DNA from: Rothia mucilaginosa
GTDB taxonomy: Bacteria; Actinomycetota; Actinomycetes; Actinomycetales; Micrococcaceae
DNA length: 64,000 bases
Reading direction: 5' to 3'
NCBI RefSeq assembly: GCF_019334805.1
Contig: NZ_CP079822.1
Location: 434,001 to 498,000 of the forward strand
Under the pieces are notes generated by a model that had not been told where the DNA came from, ran no database searches, and saw only the letters and a list, made by a program, of their open reading frames with translations. Every line of letters begins with the position of its first letter. Within the stretch, counting starts at the first letter, position 1. The translations under genes and the position numbers were made by a program. This document shows, piece by piece, positions 1 through 9,086 of the stretch.

Positions 1-296
1 GAGAAGGCCGCGGTCATCCGCATCATGATGCTCAGCAGCAAAGACAACAGAACAATCAGAATCAGGAAGCCGGTGTCCAACGCAACGTTACCCACACGAA
101 CCGGCGGGATCAGGCGGCGCAACTGGTTCATCGGCCAGTCAGTCACCGAGTACACGCCGCTGGCGAAGAGCAACACAATGCCCTTGGGTCGCCACTCCGG
201 TGCGAACATGCGCACCCAGTCAAAGAGCATGCGCAGCAGCATCGCAATGTAGAGAACGTAGATAACGATCGTTATGAGGGCGAAAATATAACCCAT
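1..296 (-). CDS. yggT: YggT family membrane protein, C-terminus outside the window
   Basis: The 98 visible residues begin MGYIFALITIVIYVLYIAML, a hydrophobic first segment followed by a short loop with the RMLFDWVRMFAPEWRP stretch and a second hydrophobic segment near residues 75-94. This is the YggT layout, a small integral membrane protein usually found next to sepF and divIVA. The ATG at 296 lies 10 bp after the sepF stop, so the two are probably co-transcribed. The stop codon lies beyond the window edge. The biochemical function of YggT is unknown; an envelope or division role is inferred from its neighbourhood. Confidence 0.85.
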   Translation of the reverse strand, partial: MGYIFALITIVIYVLYIAMLLRMLFDWVRMFAPEWRPKGIVLLFASGVYSVTDWPMNQLRRLIPPVRVGNVALDTGFLILIVLLSLLLSIMMRMTAAF

Positions 297-306
297 CTAT
301 CAGTCC

Positions 307-1188
307 TTAGCCCTGGTCGAAGGGGAATTCGCCGTCGGTCTCAAAGCCGGCGGGAACCTCAGAGTTAGCCACACCCAGAACCTCCAGGTTGGAGGGGGTC
401 AGCAGGAACACCTTAGCGGTGACACGCTCAATGCGGCCCTCCAGTGCGAATGCCAGACCGGATGCGAAGTCCACCAGGCGCTTTGCGTCTGCGTCAGGCA
501 TTTCTTCCACGTTCATAATCACGGGGATGTTCTCGCGGAATGCCTCACCAATGATCTTTGCGTCATTGTAGGAGCGGGGGTGGATAGTGGTGATGCGACG
601 CAATTCGTCCTCTTCTTCCTCGTAACCGTAGGTGTATCCGTTGGTTTCTTCGGGCTCGTAGCCCTGGTCGTAGTAGCCGTCGTTGGAGTACGTCTCGGCG
701 TACTGCTCGGTGTATTCGGTATTCGGCACCGGGGTGTCCTCCCAATTGTCTGCGCTGGCATCGTCCCAAATCTGCTCGGTGTCCGCCAGATCAGCTGTGG
801 TTTCAGGTGTATGAGCGGTGGCGTACGCCGCTGCATCTACGGTTGCTCGTCCGTCGGCAGATTCTTCTGCGTCCAGATACTCGGTTTCTGTACCGTCATC
901 GTAGCTATCAGCCTGCTGGTACTCTTCCTGTTCAGTATAGGCGGGTTCGTCCTGCAGGTGGTAGGTTTCGCTCTGCGACTCGGCAACGCTGTACTGTTCC
1001 GAGCCGGGCAGTGCTGAGAGCCTGTTGGCGCTGTCGGTCTTCTGCGCTGTAGCAGCCTGCCCTGCGGAGGCGTTTGCCTCCCGGCGGGAGTCAGCCTGCA
1101 CAGCCTGCGGGGATTCTTCCGGCGTCGTCTCAGCGCCCTGGTATCGTTCCAGGCCGAGGAAACCCGCCAGACGGCTTTGCTTCGCCAT
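307..1188 (-). CDS. sepF: Cell division protein SepF
   Basis: SepF bundles FtsZ and tethers it to the membrane; it is the main anchor in actinobacteria, which lack FtsA. The 293-residue product starts [14 protein letters not shown], a plausible amphipathic membrane-binding helix. The SepF core (DUF552) occupies about residues 199-275, with [19 protein letters not shown] and a helix containing [17 protein letters not shown]. Between them lies a roughly 130-residue linker rich in Asp, Glu, Tyr and Thr, longer than in typical SepF proteins of 150-220 residues. The ATG at 1188 is chosen because it begins the conserved N-terminus; the open frame continues 72 codons further upstream without family similarity. 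Confidence 0.93.
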   Translation of the reverse strand: MAKQSRLAGFLGLERYQGAETTPEESPQAVQADSRREANASAGQAATAQKTDSANRLSALPGSEQYSVAESQSETYHLQDEPAYTEQEEYQQADSYDDGTETEYLDAEESADGRATVDAAAYATAHTPETTADLADTEQIWDDASADNWEDTPVPNTEYTEQYAETYSNDGYYDQGYEPEETNGYTYGYEEEEDELRRITTIHPRSYNDAKIIGEAFRENIPVIMNVEEMPDADAKRLVDFASGLAFALEGRIERVTAKVFLLTPSNLEVLGVANSEVPAGFETDGEFPFDQG

Positions 1189-1354
1189 GATTCTCTCGCT
1201 GTTCTTTGCTTGTGGTGTACAGGGTCTGCCGTGGTGCTTCGTCAGAAGGTGTGTGCGTGACGGTACGCCATGCACCGGCATGTATATATTACCAGCGCCC
1301 ACCCCGCGCAGGCGGTCAAGGGCACCGATGATTATGCCGCCAGTTTGCGCGCCC

Positions 1355-1390
1355 AAAGCAACCCAGAGCCCGAAAGCAACCCAGAGCTCA
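1355..1390. repeat. Two tandem 18-bp copies downstream of yggS
   Basis: Two adjacent 18-bp units, each beginning AAAGCAACCCAGAGC, lie about 35 bp beyond the yggS stop codon, in the yggS-sepF spacer. They resemble the stop-codon-associated tandem repeats seen elsewhere in the window. Confidence 0.75.
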
Positions 1391-1424
1391 GGGGGGCAAC
1401 GCACGGCACGTAGCTTAGGCGAGG

Positions 1425-2261
1425 CTAGAGCACCGGGCGCTTACCCATGATGTCGCTACCCACGCGCACGCAGGTCGATCCCCAACGCACCGCCGCCTCC
1501 AAGTCACCGCTCATGCCGGCGGAAATCTCGGTCGCATGCGGCACCTGCTCACGCACCAGCGACGCCAGTCCGTAGAGCTTCTCAAACGCCTCATCCGGGT
1601 TCATGCCCAGCGGCGCCACCGCCATCACGCCACCACAGCGCAGGTGCTCGTGGTTTTCGATGCGCTCCACCAGCTCCAGCAGCTCGGAGGCGCTCGTACC
1701 GCCACGCGCACCCTCAGCAGCGTGCCCAGCCGTCGCAACCTCCGCCAGGGACACCTGCACCAGGCAGGTCAGCGCGCCCTGCTGCGCCGCCGCGGGTGCG
1801 GGCGCCTCCCCCGCCTCGAAGCGTGCCAGCTGGTTCGCGTACGCCTTCGCCAGCGCGTCCGCCAGGGAGGGGCGATCCACCGAATGCACGCTGGAGGCGT
1901 ACTTGACCACAGACTTCGCCTTATTCGTCTGCAGCTGGCCGATAAACGCCCAGTGCGGGGGCTGCACCTCACGCTGTGCGCAGTAGGCGGCAAGCTCACG
2001 AGCCTTCGCGCTCGCCTCCTGGTCGCGGTTCTCGCCGAAGAGGGTCACTCCCCCGTCCAGTAGCGCCGCCGCGTCGGAGGCGGGGAAGAACTTCGTGACC
2101 GTCACCAGCTGCACCGGGGCGCTCGCCTCGGTACGCACGGCGCTACGATCCTGCTCCGCGGCGCGGATACGTTCAAGCACACGACGGTAGTTCTGCAGCA
2201 GTTGCTCGGCGCGTTCGGGAGCGTAGTGCAGGTTCTGTTCTTCTACATTCATTTCAGACAT
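1425..2261 (-). CDS. YggS/PROSC-family PLP homeostasis protein
   Basis: A fold-type III pyridoxal-phosphate-binding protein of the YggS family, which buffers PLP and affects vitamin B6 and amino-acid balance rather than having a known catalytic role. The PLP lysine is expected in [11 protein letters not shown] near residue 57. The family pattern continues with [21 protein letters not shown], the segment before the C-terminal [20 protein letters not shown], and the end GKRP. At 278 residues it is longer than the usual ~230 because of insertions such as the Ala-rich stretch near residue 155. The ATG at 2261 has an AGGAG site and starts 21 bp after pgeF, so pgeF-yggS are likely one unit. Confidence 0.92.
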   Translation of the reverse strand: MSEMNVEEQNLHYAPERAEQLLQNYRRVLERIRAAEQDRSAVRTEASAPVQLVTVTKFFPASDAAALLDGGVTLFGENRDQEASAKARELAAYCAQREVQPPHWAFIGQLQTNKAKSVVKYASSVHSVDRPSLADALAKAYANQLARFEAGEAPAPAAAQQGALTCLVQVSLAEVATAGHAAEGARGGTSASELLELVERIENHEHLRCGGVMAVAPLGMNPDEAFEKLYGLASLVREQVPHATEISAGMSGDLEAAVRWGSTCVRVGSDIMGKRPVL

Positions 2262-2282
2262 CTTTTCTCTCCTTCAGCGCCT

Positions 2283-3131
2283 CTACGCGGCAGGATCTTC
2301 CAGCTTCTCAACCCACACCAGACCCGCGATACGGCCCGGCTTCTCACCGCGGTTCGTGAACCCGCGATGCGAATACACCGTCGGCTCCTCAAACGTGCAC
2401 TGCGCACAGTCCATGTTCACCTGCACGCCTGCCTCCTCCAGCACGGCGCGGGCACCGGCGGGCAGATCCAGGCCGGGGGTCTGCTGGCTGGTCACCGAAT
2501 GTACCTGCGGAATCAGCTCGGTGGACTCGGTGCGCATCGCCTCGGGCACCTCGTAGCAGCTACCGCAGATGCTCGGGCCCAGCCACGCGGTGATTTTCTC
2601 CGCGCCGAGCTGACGCATCCGCTGCACGGTCTGCTGGAGCACGCCGTCGAGCAGGCCGCGGCGGCCAGCGTGAGCCACCGCCAGGATTGGTTGCCAGTTC
2701 GCGACCCGCTCACCCACCAGCACCACGGGAATGCAGTCCGCCACCATAATCGCCAGGGGCACACCCTCAGTACTGATAGCGGCATCGGCGACCGGCGAGT
2801 TCTCCAGCACCGCGCGGGCACGCTCAACCGTACGCTCCTGCGGAGCACCGGGCGCGTAGGATTCCACCGCGTAATCTTCCGGGTAGGCAATCTGCACACC
2901 GTGCACCTGGTTCAGGTAGAAGAACGGGTCGGTACCCAGCGCCTCCTCCAGGGCGGCACGGTGGTTGAGAGTACGCACCAGGGAGGCGTCCATACCGCCG
3001 CCGAGCTCATCGTCCACGTGCAGGCCCAGGTTGCCCGCCGCGCGGGAGGTGAAGCCCACCCGCACACGCCAGTGGCCCAGAGTGAGGGTATCGGCAGCGG
3101 CAAGTAGCGAAGTTGTGGGATTATCGCTCAT
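2283..3131 (-). CDS. pgeF: Peptidoglycan editing factor PgeF (YfiH/laccase-domain)
   Basis: A 282-residue member of the YfiH/DUF152 family, formerly called polyphenol oxidase or laccase-domain protein. In E. coli PgeF removes mis-incorporated residues from UDP-MurNAc precursors. Expected metal-ligand motifs are present: FFYLNQVHGVQI (His), ADCIPVVLV (Cys), and AVAHAGRRGLLDGV (His). The C-terminal YSHRGFTNRGEKPGRIAGLV is also typical. The position between ftsZ and yggS is common in Gram-positive dcw clusters. The ATG at 3131 has an upstream AGGA. A terminator-like hairpin separates it from ftsZ, so it may also have its own promoter. Confidence 0.9.
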   Translation of the reverse strand: MSDNPTTSLLAAADTLTLGHWRVRVGFTSRAAGNLGLHVDDELGGGMDASLVRTLNHRAALEEALGTDPFFYLNQVHGVQIAYPEDYAVESYAPGAPQERTVERARAVLENSPVADAAISTEGVPLAIMVADCIPVVLVGERVANWQPILAVAHAGRRGLLDGVLQQTVQRMRQLGAEKITAWLGPSICGSCYEVPEAMRTESTELIPQVHSVTSQQTPGLDLPAGARAVLEEAGVQVNMDCAQCTFEEPTVYSHRGFTNRGEKPGRIAGLVWVEKLEDPAA

Positions 3132-3182
3132 CTTCTATTCCTTCATCAGATGTCAGCGGGGTAGAACGGCGGGTATAGCAAA

Positions 3183-3225
3183 GGGGAGCCGAGAACAGCA
3201 CAATGTGCGTGTTTCTCAGCTCCCC
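3183..3225 (-). terminator. Hairpin downstream of ftsZ
   Basis: Arms GGGGAGC (3183-3189) and GCTCCCC (3219-3225) extend inward through GAGAA/TTCTC after one mismatch. On the minus strand the stem is followed by CTTTGCTAT, a short T-rich run. It would end or attenuate ftsZ transcription before pgeF. Confidence 0.65.
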
Positions 3226-3281
3226 TATAGCTTCATAAGACTCTCAGCCGTGCAACGCTTAGGCGTTCACAGCCGGGCAGA

Positions 3282-4466
3282 CTACTTCAGGAAGTCAGGG
3301 ACATCCAGGGTGTCGCGGCGAGCCGGAGCTTCCTCCACAACCGGGGGAAGGTCAACGTCGAAGCCAGCAGCACCGGTGGAAGCCGGAGCAGCAGCGGGTG
3401 CGTTGTAGCCGTAGCCGTTAGCAGCCGGAGCAGCGGTGGAACCGCCGAAGGATGCCTGGGTGCGCTGAGCCTGGGTAGCCGCAGCGGTGGAAGCGTTGGA
3501 GTTGGTCTCCGGGTTCACTGCGTCGAAGCCAGCAGCAATCACGGTCACGCGAGCCTCATCGCCCAGTGCGTCGTCAATAACCGCACCGAAGATGATGTTT
3601 GCGTCGGGGTGAGCAACTTCCTGAACCAGGCGTGCAGCCTCGTTGATCTCGAACAGACCCAGGTCAGAGCCACCCTGAATGGACAGCAGAACGCCGTGTG
3701 CACCGTCGATGGATGCTTCCAGCAGCGGCGATGCAATAGCCAGCTCAGCTGCCTTCACGGCACGGTCCTCACCGGATGCCGAGCCGATACCCATCAGAGC
3801 CGAACCTGCACCCTGCATGACGGACTTAACGTCAGCGAAGTCAAGGTTGATCAGGCCGGGGGTGGTGATCAGGTCGGTAATGCCCTGCACACCGGAGAGC
3901 AGAACCTGGTCAGCGGACTTGAATGCGTCCAGCATGGAGACGTTGCGATCCGAAATCGACAGCAGTCGGTCGTTCGGAATAACGATCAGGGTATCAACCT
4001 CATCGCGCAGAGCGGCGATACCGGTCTCAGCCTGGTTGGAGCGGCGGCGGCCTTCGAAGGTGAAGGGGCGGGTCACCACACCAATGGTCAGAGCGCCGAG
4101 GGAGCGGGCAATACGTGCCACGACGGGTGCGCCACCGGTACCGGTGCCACCGCCCTCACCTGCGGTCACAAAAACCATGTCTGCGCCCTTGAGGACTTCC
4201 TCAATTTCCTGCGCGTGATCCTCGGCTGCCTGACGGCCAACCTCGGGGTTTGCGCCCGCGCCAAGACCGCGGGTCAGCTCACGACCAACGTCCAGCTTAA
4301 CGTCTGCATCGGACATCAGCAGAGCCTGAGCGTCAGTGTTGATAGCAATGAACTCAACGCCGCGCAGACCAACCTCAATCATGCGGTTGACTGCGTTGAC
4401 GCCACCGCCGCCGATACCAACGACCTTGATGACTGCCAAGTAGTTCTGGGGAGTTCCAGCGTCCAT
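3282..4466 (-). CDS. ftsZ: Cell division GTPase FtsZ
   Basis: Tubulin-like GTPase that polymerises into the cytokinetic Z-ring. The 394-residue sequence has the G-box GGGTGTG at residues 105-111, the N-terminal nucleotide-binding [15 protein letters not shown], and the T7 synergy loop NLDFADV at 207-213. A variable Ala/Gly/Pro linker of roughly 60 residues leads to the C-terminal peptide [10 protein letters not shown], close to the actinobacterial [10 protein letters not shown] that binds SepF. The ATG at 4466 has AGGA six bases upstream. The 196-bp gap to ftsQ leaves room for a dedicated ftsZ promoter, which is usual, but I cannot assign one confidently. Confidence 0.98.
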   Translation of the reverse strand: MDAGTPQNYLAVIKVVGIGGGGVNAVNRMIEVGLRGVEFIAINTDAQALLMSDADVKLDVGRELTRGLGAGANPEVGRQAAEDHAQEIEEVLKGADMVFVTAGEGGGTGTGGAPVVARIARSLGALTIGVVTRPFTFEGRRRSNQAETGIAALRDEVDTLIVIPNDRLLSISDRNVSMLDAFKSADQVLLSGVQGITDLITTPGLINLDFADVKSVMQGAGSALMGIGSASGEDRAVKAAELAIASPLLEASIDGAHGVLLSIQGGSDLGLFEINEAARLVQEVAHPDANIIFGAVIDDALGDEARVTVIAAGFDAVNPETNSNASTAAATQAQRTQASFGGSTAAPAANGYGYNAPAAAPASTGAAGFDVDLPPVVEEAPARRDTLDVPDFLK

Positions 4467-4662
4467 GTATTCCTCGATTGTTCCGTGTTCCAGCTTCGGA
4501 AGACCCGCAGCTTAATCTAAGCCTGAAGGTTTCCTCTAAAGAATGACTTTATCTGCTAGGATACCAAACTGTTTTTGTCGGTTCCTAGTCACACAGCGCA
4601 ATTACCCCCTCTTTTTGCGGATTTCACACAAAAAGGGAGGATAAAGCGCCTGAATGGTTCCC

Positions 4663-6273
4663 CTATCGGGTCACCGGTACGCGCGGGGCAGACACGTCAT
4701 AGACGGTCACCTTCTGCGTCTGTGCCTCGGAAGATTTCTCCTCCTGAGCACGTTTGGCAATAGCCTGGCGCAGGGAGAGCAGGACCTTAGCCTTCAACTC
4801 GCTCTCTTCAGCGGTTCCCCACTGCACCGTAGTATTATCCCTCAAGGTTAGAGTGATACTTGAGGTTGACGTAGCGCCGGCTTCCTTAACCTGAGCTAGA
4901 AGCTCAGAGGGCATCGCCGAAAGCGCGGTAGAAATAGTGTGGAACTCAGCCGAAGTCTGCGGGTCATCACCGCTGAAACGAACCAGCGGCACCGACGTAT
5001 CGGGCTGAGTAGCCGACTCCAGCAGGCTCACACCATCACTATCAACAGTATGGTACGTATCGCCCTGCTTCACAACCGCAACCGCAGTACGCTCCTTCAG
5101 GGTCACCACCAGCTCATGCGGCGGACGGCTCTCCACCTGCACGCTACGAATCACATTATCCTGCCCGATCAGCTCACGCACCTTCTTCTCATCAATGCGA
5201 GTGAGCGGAACACCGCGCAGAGGCTCCAGCTTCTGCTCCACCTGACTGGTTTCCAGCAGGGATGCGCCGCGCACCGTAATCTTCTGAGTCGCCAGCAGGG
5301 GCGAGAAGAAGACCAGCACCACGTACAGCACCGCAATAATAGCCAGCGCCGAGGCAGTGTACAGCAGCTTACGGGCACGAGTCAGAGGCGCACGCTCCTT
5401 ACGGGGACGCTCCTCAGCACGCAGACCGTCCAGGCCCGGATCCTGACGCAGACGCTCACGCTGAGCCTGACGGCTCGCCCGCTCGCGTTCCTTCTCAATC
5501 TCCGCGGCACGCTGCTGCTCACGCTCAGCACGCCAACGACCGAAACGGCTCGCGGGGCGAGGCTCTTCAGCAGCCTTCTCCCCTGCCTTATCGGTGCTCT
5601 TATCGGCGCTTTCTTCAGCCTTCGGAGCGGCAGACTCTTCGCGAGAGCCAGCAGACGCCTTGCCAGCGGTGGGCACCGACTTCTTGTCAGAACCCTTATC
5701 GCTATCCTTACCTACGCTCTTCTCCGACTGCGAGGACGCGGCCTGAGCAGATGCAGTCTTAGAAGATGCACTCTTAGACGAAGAATCCTCAAACGCCTCA
5801 ACATCAAACAGCTCGGGAGCGTGCTCAACCTCAGACACGGTACGACCGGTCATCAGCGCCGAACGCACCGAATCCTTCAACGACTGCGCCGAAGAATGAA
5901 CCACCGCAGCGCTCTTCGAAGCTGAAGAATCAGTACCGTGCTGAGCGGAAGCCTTATGCACCACAGGCTTACGGGGCATGTGCCGCACAGAGCTCGAAGG
6001 CTGAGTAGCGGCAGAGCCGGCAGATACCCCAGAAGAGGCAGGCTGAGCGGATGCTGCAGGTTTTACAGATTCGGCAGCCTCTACGGTCTTTGCCGCCTGA
6101 GGCTGAGCTACCTGAGCCTGCACGGACTTAGCCTGTACCGCCTCAGCCGGTGCCACCTCAGTCTGCACATTCTCAGGTGCCTGCTGGGCACGCAGACGAG
6201 CACGCGAACGCGGGGCCTTCGGCGCGCGCGAGGAGGAATGCCCCTCCGAAGAGAGACCAGAACTCATCGGCAC
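4663..6273 (-). CDS. ftsQ: Divisome protein FtsQ with long cytoplasmic N-terminus
   Basis: Bitopic division protein that links the early and late divisome. The transmembrane segment lies at about 305-328 (LLYTASALAIIAVLYVVLVF). It is followed by the POTRA domain starting TQKITVRGASLLE and the FtsQ beta-domain. The N-terminal ~300 residues are cytoplasmic and rich in Ser, Ala, Lys and Glu; most FtsQ proteins have a much shorter tail. I chose the GTG at 6273 because GGAGG lies 8 bases upstream. An in-frame ATG six bases later (6267) is the alternative, but its spacing to GGAGG is too long. The gene starts 3 bp after murC. Confidence 0.92.
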   Translation of the reverse strand: MPMSSGLSSEGHSSSRAPKAPRSRARLRAQQAPENVQTEVAPAEAVQAKSVQAQVAQPQAAKTVEAAESVKPAASAQPASSGVSAGSAATQPSSSVRHMPRKPVVHKASAQHGTDSSASKSAAVVHSSAQSLKDSVRSALMTGRTVSEVEHAPELFDVEAFEDSSSKSASSKTASAQAASSQSEKSVGKDSDKGSDKKSVPTAGKASAGSREESAAPKAEESADKSTDKAGEKAAEEPRPASRFGRWRAEREQQRAAEIEKERERASRQAQRERLRQDPGLDGLRAEERPRKERAPLTRARKLLYTASALAIIAVLYVVLVFFSPLLATQKITVRGASLLETSQVEQKLEPLRGVPLTRIDEKKVRELIGQDNVIRSVQVESRPPHELVVTLKERTAVAVVKQGDTYHTVDSDGVSLLESATQPDTSVPLVRFSGDDPQTSAEFHTISTALSAMPSELLAQVKEAGATSTSSITLTLRDNTTVQWGTAEESELKAKVLLSLRQAIAKRAQEEKSSEAQTQKVTVYDVSAPRVPVTR

Positions 6274-6276
6274 AGC

Positions 6277-7776
6277 CTAAGCCTCCGACTTCTTCGACTC
6301 GCCACCGTGACGGACCTGCAGGGACTCCAGCAGACGCGCACCCAAAGCGGTCACGTCACCGGCGCCAACGGTCATCACGATATCGCCGGTCTGAGCGCAG
6401 GCCACAATATCCTCAATCGCGCTCTCAGCCGTAGCGTAACGAACCTCAGAGAAACCAGCACCGGTAATCAGCTCACTGGTCACGCCCTCAATCGGCAACT
6501 CACGAGCCGGGTAAATATCCAGCACATGAGCGCGGTCAGCCATCGATAGAGCCTGCGCGAACTCCTTCGCGAACTCGCGAGTACGCGAGAACAGGTGAGG
6601 CTGGAAAATCACGTACAGGTTGTGGCCGTCAGCCACGGTACGACCGGTCTCCAGGGCGCGGAACACCTCGGTCGGGTGATGCGCGTAATCGTCAAAGACC
6701 TTCACGCCGGCAACCTCACCGCGCAGGGTGAAGCGGCGGTCAGCACCCACGAAATCAGCCAGCGCGCGAGCAATATCAGCAGCCTCGTAACCAGAAATCA
6801 GAGCCGACGCAAAAGCAGCCGAAGCATTCAGCTGGTTGTGGATACCGGGCACCTTCAGAGCAAGATCCTGCTCACCCTCATAACGCACGCCGCGGCATTC
6901 AAAAGACCAGGACAGGTGCGACGATGAGGAAGAACCAGCGCTGGTAATCTCGCTAATGCGCAGGTCAGCATCCTCAGACTCACCGTAGGTCACCACGGGC
7001 ACACCCGCCGCACGAGAACGAGCCGCCAAAGTCGCCGCGCCCTCATCATCAGCGCAGGTCACCACAACACCGTTAGGTGCCAGCGAGCCCACAAAACGGT
7101 TGAACGCCTCAAAGACACGCTCGTCCGTCTCGTAGAAGTCCAGGTGGTCCGGCTCAACATTCGTCACCACAGCAATAGCCGGGCGGTAACGCACAAACGA
7201 GCCGTCCGATTCATCAGCCTCAGCCACAAAAATCGACTCCGGACCCTGAGCGCCCAAGTGAGCGTTCGTGCCGCGACCAGCGATCACAGTACCCACCGCA
7301 AAGGAAGGCTCCGCACCCAGCTGATCAAACATCACAGAAATCATGGAGCTGGTCGTGCTCTTACCGTGAGTACCGGCAACAGCAACCACCTGAGACTCAC
7401 CCATCACAGCGGCAAGCGCCTCAGAACGATGCAGTACACGCAGACCCTGCGCGCGAGCGGCAGCAAGCTCCGGGTTATCCTCACGAATCGCGGTAGAAAT
7501 CACCACGGTATCAACGTCCACAATGTTCTCAGCCTGCTGAGGAACACCCACACGAGCACCCGCAGCACGCAAAGACTCAACAGCAGCCGACTCGGCACGG
7601 TCAGAACCGCTCACCGTCACACCAGCCTGCAGCATCAGAGCGGCAATAGCGCTCATACCCGCGCCACCAATACCGATGAAGTGCACACGGCCCAACTCGC
7701 TCATCTTCGCACGCTCAGGGAACGGCGGGTTCAGCGGTGCCGGCAACACCATCTCAAGATTCATCAATTCAGTCAT
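6277..7776 (-). CDS. murC: UDP-N-acetylmuramate--L-alanine ligase MurC
   Basis: Cytoplasmic ATP-dependent ligase that adds the first residue, L-alanine, to UDP-MurNAc. The product is 499 residues. The N-terminal UDP-binding Rossmann motif reads VHFIGIGGAGMSAIA (31-45) and the ATP P-loop is GTHGKS (135-140). The central motif EADESDGSF and the C-terminal FDDYAHHPTEV and FQPHLFSRT are MurC signatures. The ATG at 7776 overlaps the murG stop as TAATG, showing translational coupling. An internal ATG before the MSELGRVHFIG segment is an alternative start and would give a more typical N-terminus. Confidence 0.97.
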   Translation of the reverse strand: MTELMNLEMVLPAPLNPPFPERAKMSELGRVHFIGIGGAGMSAIAALMLQAGVTVSGSDRAESAAVESLRAAGARVGVPQQAENIVDVDTVVISTAIREDNPELAAARAQGLRVLHRSEALAAVMGESQVVAVAGTHGKSTTSSMISVMFDQLGAEPSFAVGTVIAGRGTNAHLGAQGPESIFVAEADESDGSFVRYRPAIAVVTNVEPDHLDFYETDERVFEAFNRFVGSLAPNGVVVTCADDEGAATLAARSRAAGVPVVTYGESEDADLRISEITSAGSSSSSHLSWSFECRGVRYEGEQDLALKVPGIHNQLNASAAFASALISGYEAADIARALADFVGADRRFTLRGEVAGVKVFDDYAHHPTEVFRALETGRTVADGHNLYVIFQPHLFSRTREFAKEFAQALSMADRAHVLDIYPARELPIEGVTSELITGAGFSEVRYATAESAIEDIVACAQTGDIVMTVGAGDVTALGARLLESLQVRHGGESKKSEA

Positions 7777-8876
7777 TACTTCTCAGCTGCCTTCAATACT
7801 GCTTCAGCCATAACGCGCGCCGCGTCACGGATACCAAGTTCATACGCCGCAGCGCCCATACGCTCCAGCTCCTCCGGGTTCGCCATAAGAGCCGGAATCT
7901 CACGGGCAAACCACTCACCGGTGACCTCTGCATCCTTCACCAGCAGAGCCGCAGACGCCTCCACCAGAGAACGAGCATTCAGAGCCTGCTCGCCATTACC
8001 AATGGGAAGCGGCACAAAAATCGCGGGAACACCCACCGCAGCAACCTCACTGACGGTCGCCGCACCCGAACGCACCAGCAGAAGATCAGCGGCAGCGTAC
8101 ACATCCTGCATGCCGTTGCTGAACTCAATCTGACGGTAATTCGGCGCGCTCAGCGGCTCGCCGTTCTCGTCCAGAACAGTCTTACCCTTACCGGTAATAT
8201 GCAGGATCTGGAAGTCCCACTCCGCAAAGTGGTCACGGCACGCCGCCACCGCATTGTTCAGGCTCTGCGCGCCCAACGAACCACCGGTCACAATCACGGT
8301 CGGCTTCTGCGGGTCCAGGCCCAGGTTACGGCGAGCCTTCGAACGGTGCGCCTCGCGGTTCAGGTAGGCAATCTCATCCTTCATCGGCATACCCACCAGG
8401 GTTGCGCGCGGGAACGGAGTATTGGGGAACGCCACGCCGGTGAACTTCGCGAACGTACCACCCAGGCGGTTCGCCAAACCGGGCTTCGCATTCGCCTCAT
8501 GAATCACCACGGGAATCTTAGCGCTCAACGCAGACAAATACGCCGGCGGGCACACATAGCCACCCACGCCAACGACCACATCCGCATCTACATCCTTGAG
8601 GATGCGGCGGGTCTTCGACAGGCCACCAAAGAACTTAGCGGGGAAAGCGAAAGCGGCACGGTTAATGCTACGGGGGAACGCCGCACGAGGGATGAACTCA
8701 ATATCGAAACCAGCTGCCGGAACCAGCTCGGCTTCCATCTTGTCGGCGGTGCCCAGCATCAGGATCTTAGCGTTCGGCTCAAGGTCACGAATCGCACGCG
8801 CAATCGCGAGCATCGGATTAATATGACCGGCGGTGCCACCACCGGCGAAGACTATAGAGGGCGCCTTCTTCGTCAT
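7776..8876 (-). CDS. murG: Lipid II synthase MurG (GT28 glycosyltransferase)
   Basis: Peripheral membrane glycosyltransferase that transfers GlcNAc from UDP-GlcNAc to lipid I. It has the first glycine-rich loop FAGGGTAGHINPMLA near the N-terminus, the second motif VTGGSLGAQSLNNA, and the UDP-GlcNAc-binding region RSGAATVSEVAAVGVPAIFVPLP. The ATG at 8876 (MTKKAPSIVF, 366 residues) is preferred over a GTG six codons upstream because GGAGAAAG lies just before it. An imperfect terminator hairpin at 8941-8974 separates it from ftsW, so murG-murC-ftsQ may have a separate promoter. Confidence 0.97.
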   Translation of the reverse strand: MTKKAPSIVFAGGGTAGHINPMLAIARAIRDLEPNAKILMLGTADKMEAELVPAAGFDIEFIPRAAFPRSINRAAFAFPAKFFGGLSKTRRILKDVDADVVVGVGGYVCPPAYLSALSAKIPVVIHEANAKPGLANRLGGTFAKFTGVAFPNTPFPRATLVGMPMKDEIAYLNREAHRSKARRNLGLDPQKPTVIVTGGSLGAQSLNNAVAACRDHFAEWDFQILHITGKGKTVLDENGEPLSAPNYRQIEFSNGMQDVYAAADLLLVRSGAATVSEVAAVGVPAIFVPLPIGNGEQALNARSLVEASAALLVKDAEVTGEWFAREIPALMANPEELERMGAAAYELGIRDAARVMAEAVLKAAEK

Positions 8877-8931
8877 AGGTCTTTCTCCCAACACATCGGT
8901 ACAGCATCATTTTACGCTATCGCACCTGTTC

Positions 8932-8974
8932 AAAAGAGCGCCCCCGCCATTGAGCTACAACTCAATAGCGAGGG
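8932..8974 (-). terminator. Imperfect hairpin between ftsW and murG
   Basis: ATTGAG (8949-8954) pairs with CTCAAT (8961-8966), extended outward by G/C pairs with two mismatches. On the minus strand the stem is followed by GCGCTCTTTTG, a short T-run. It suggests partial termination after ftsW. Confidence 0.55.
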
Positions 8975-9086
8975 CTTTATCTTATATTCAGCACATATTC
9001 ATTTCGGGTAGAGGCACGAACCGTAGCTCACTCCCCCGAATGTCAGCCCCCGATATGCAGGCTTCACGGAGCGGGCTCCGCGGGGT

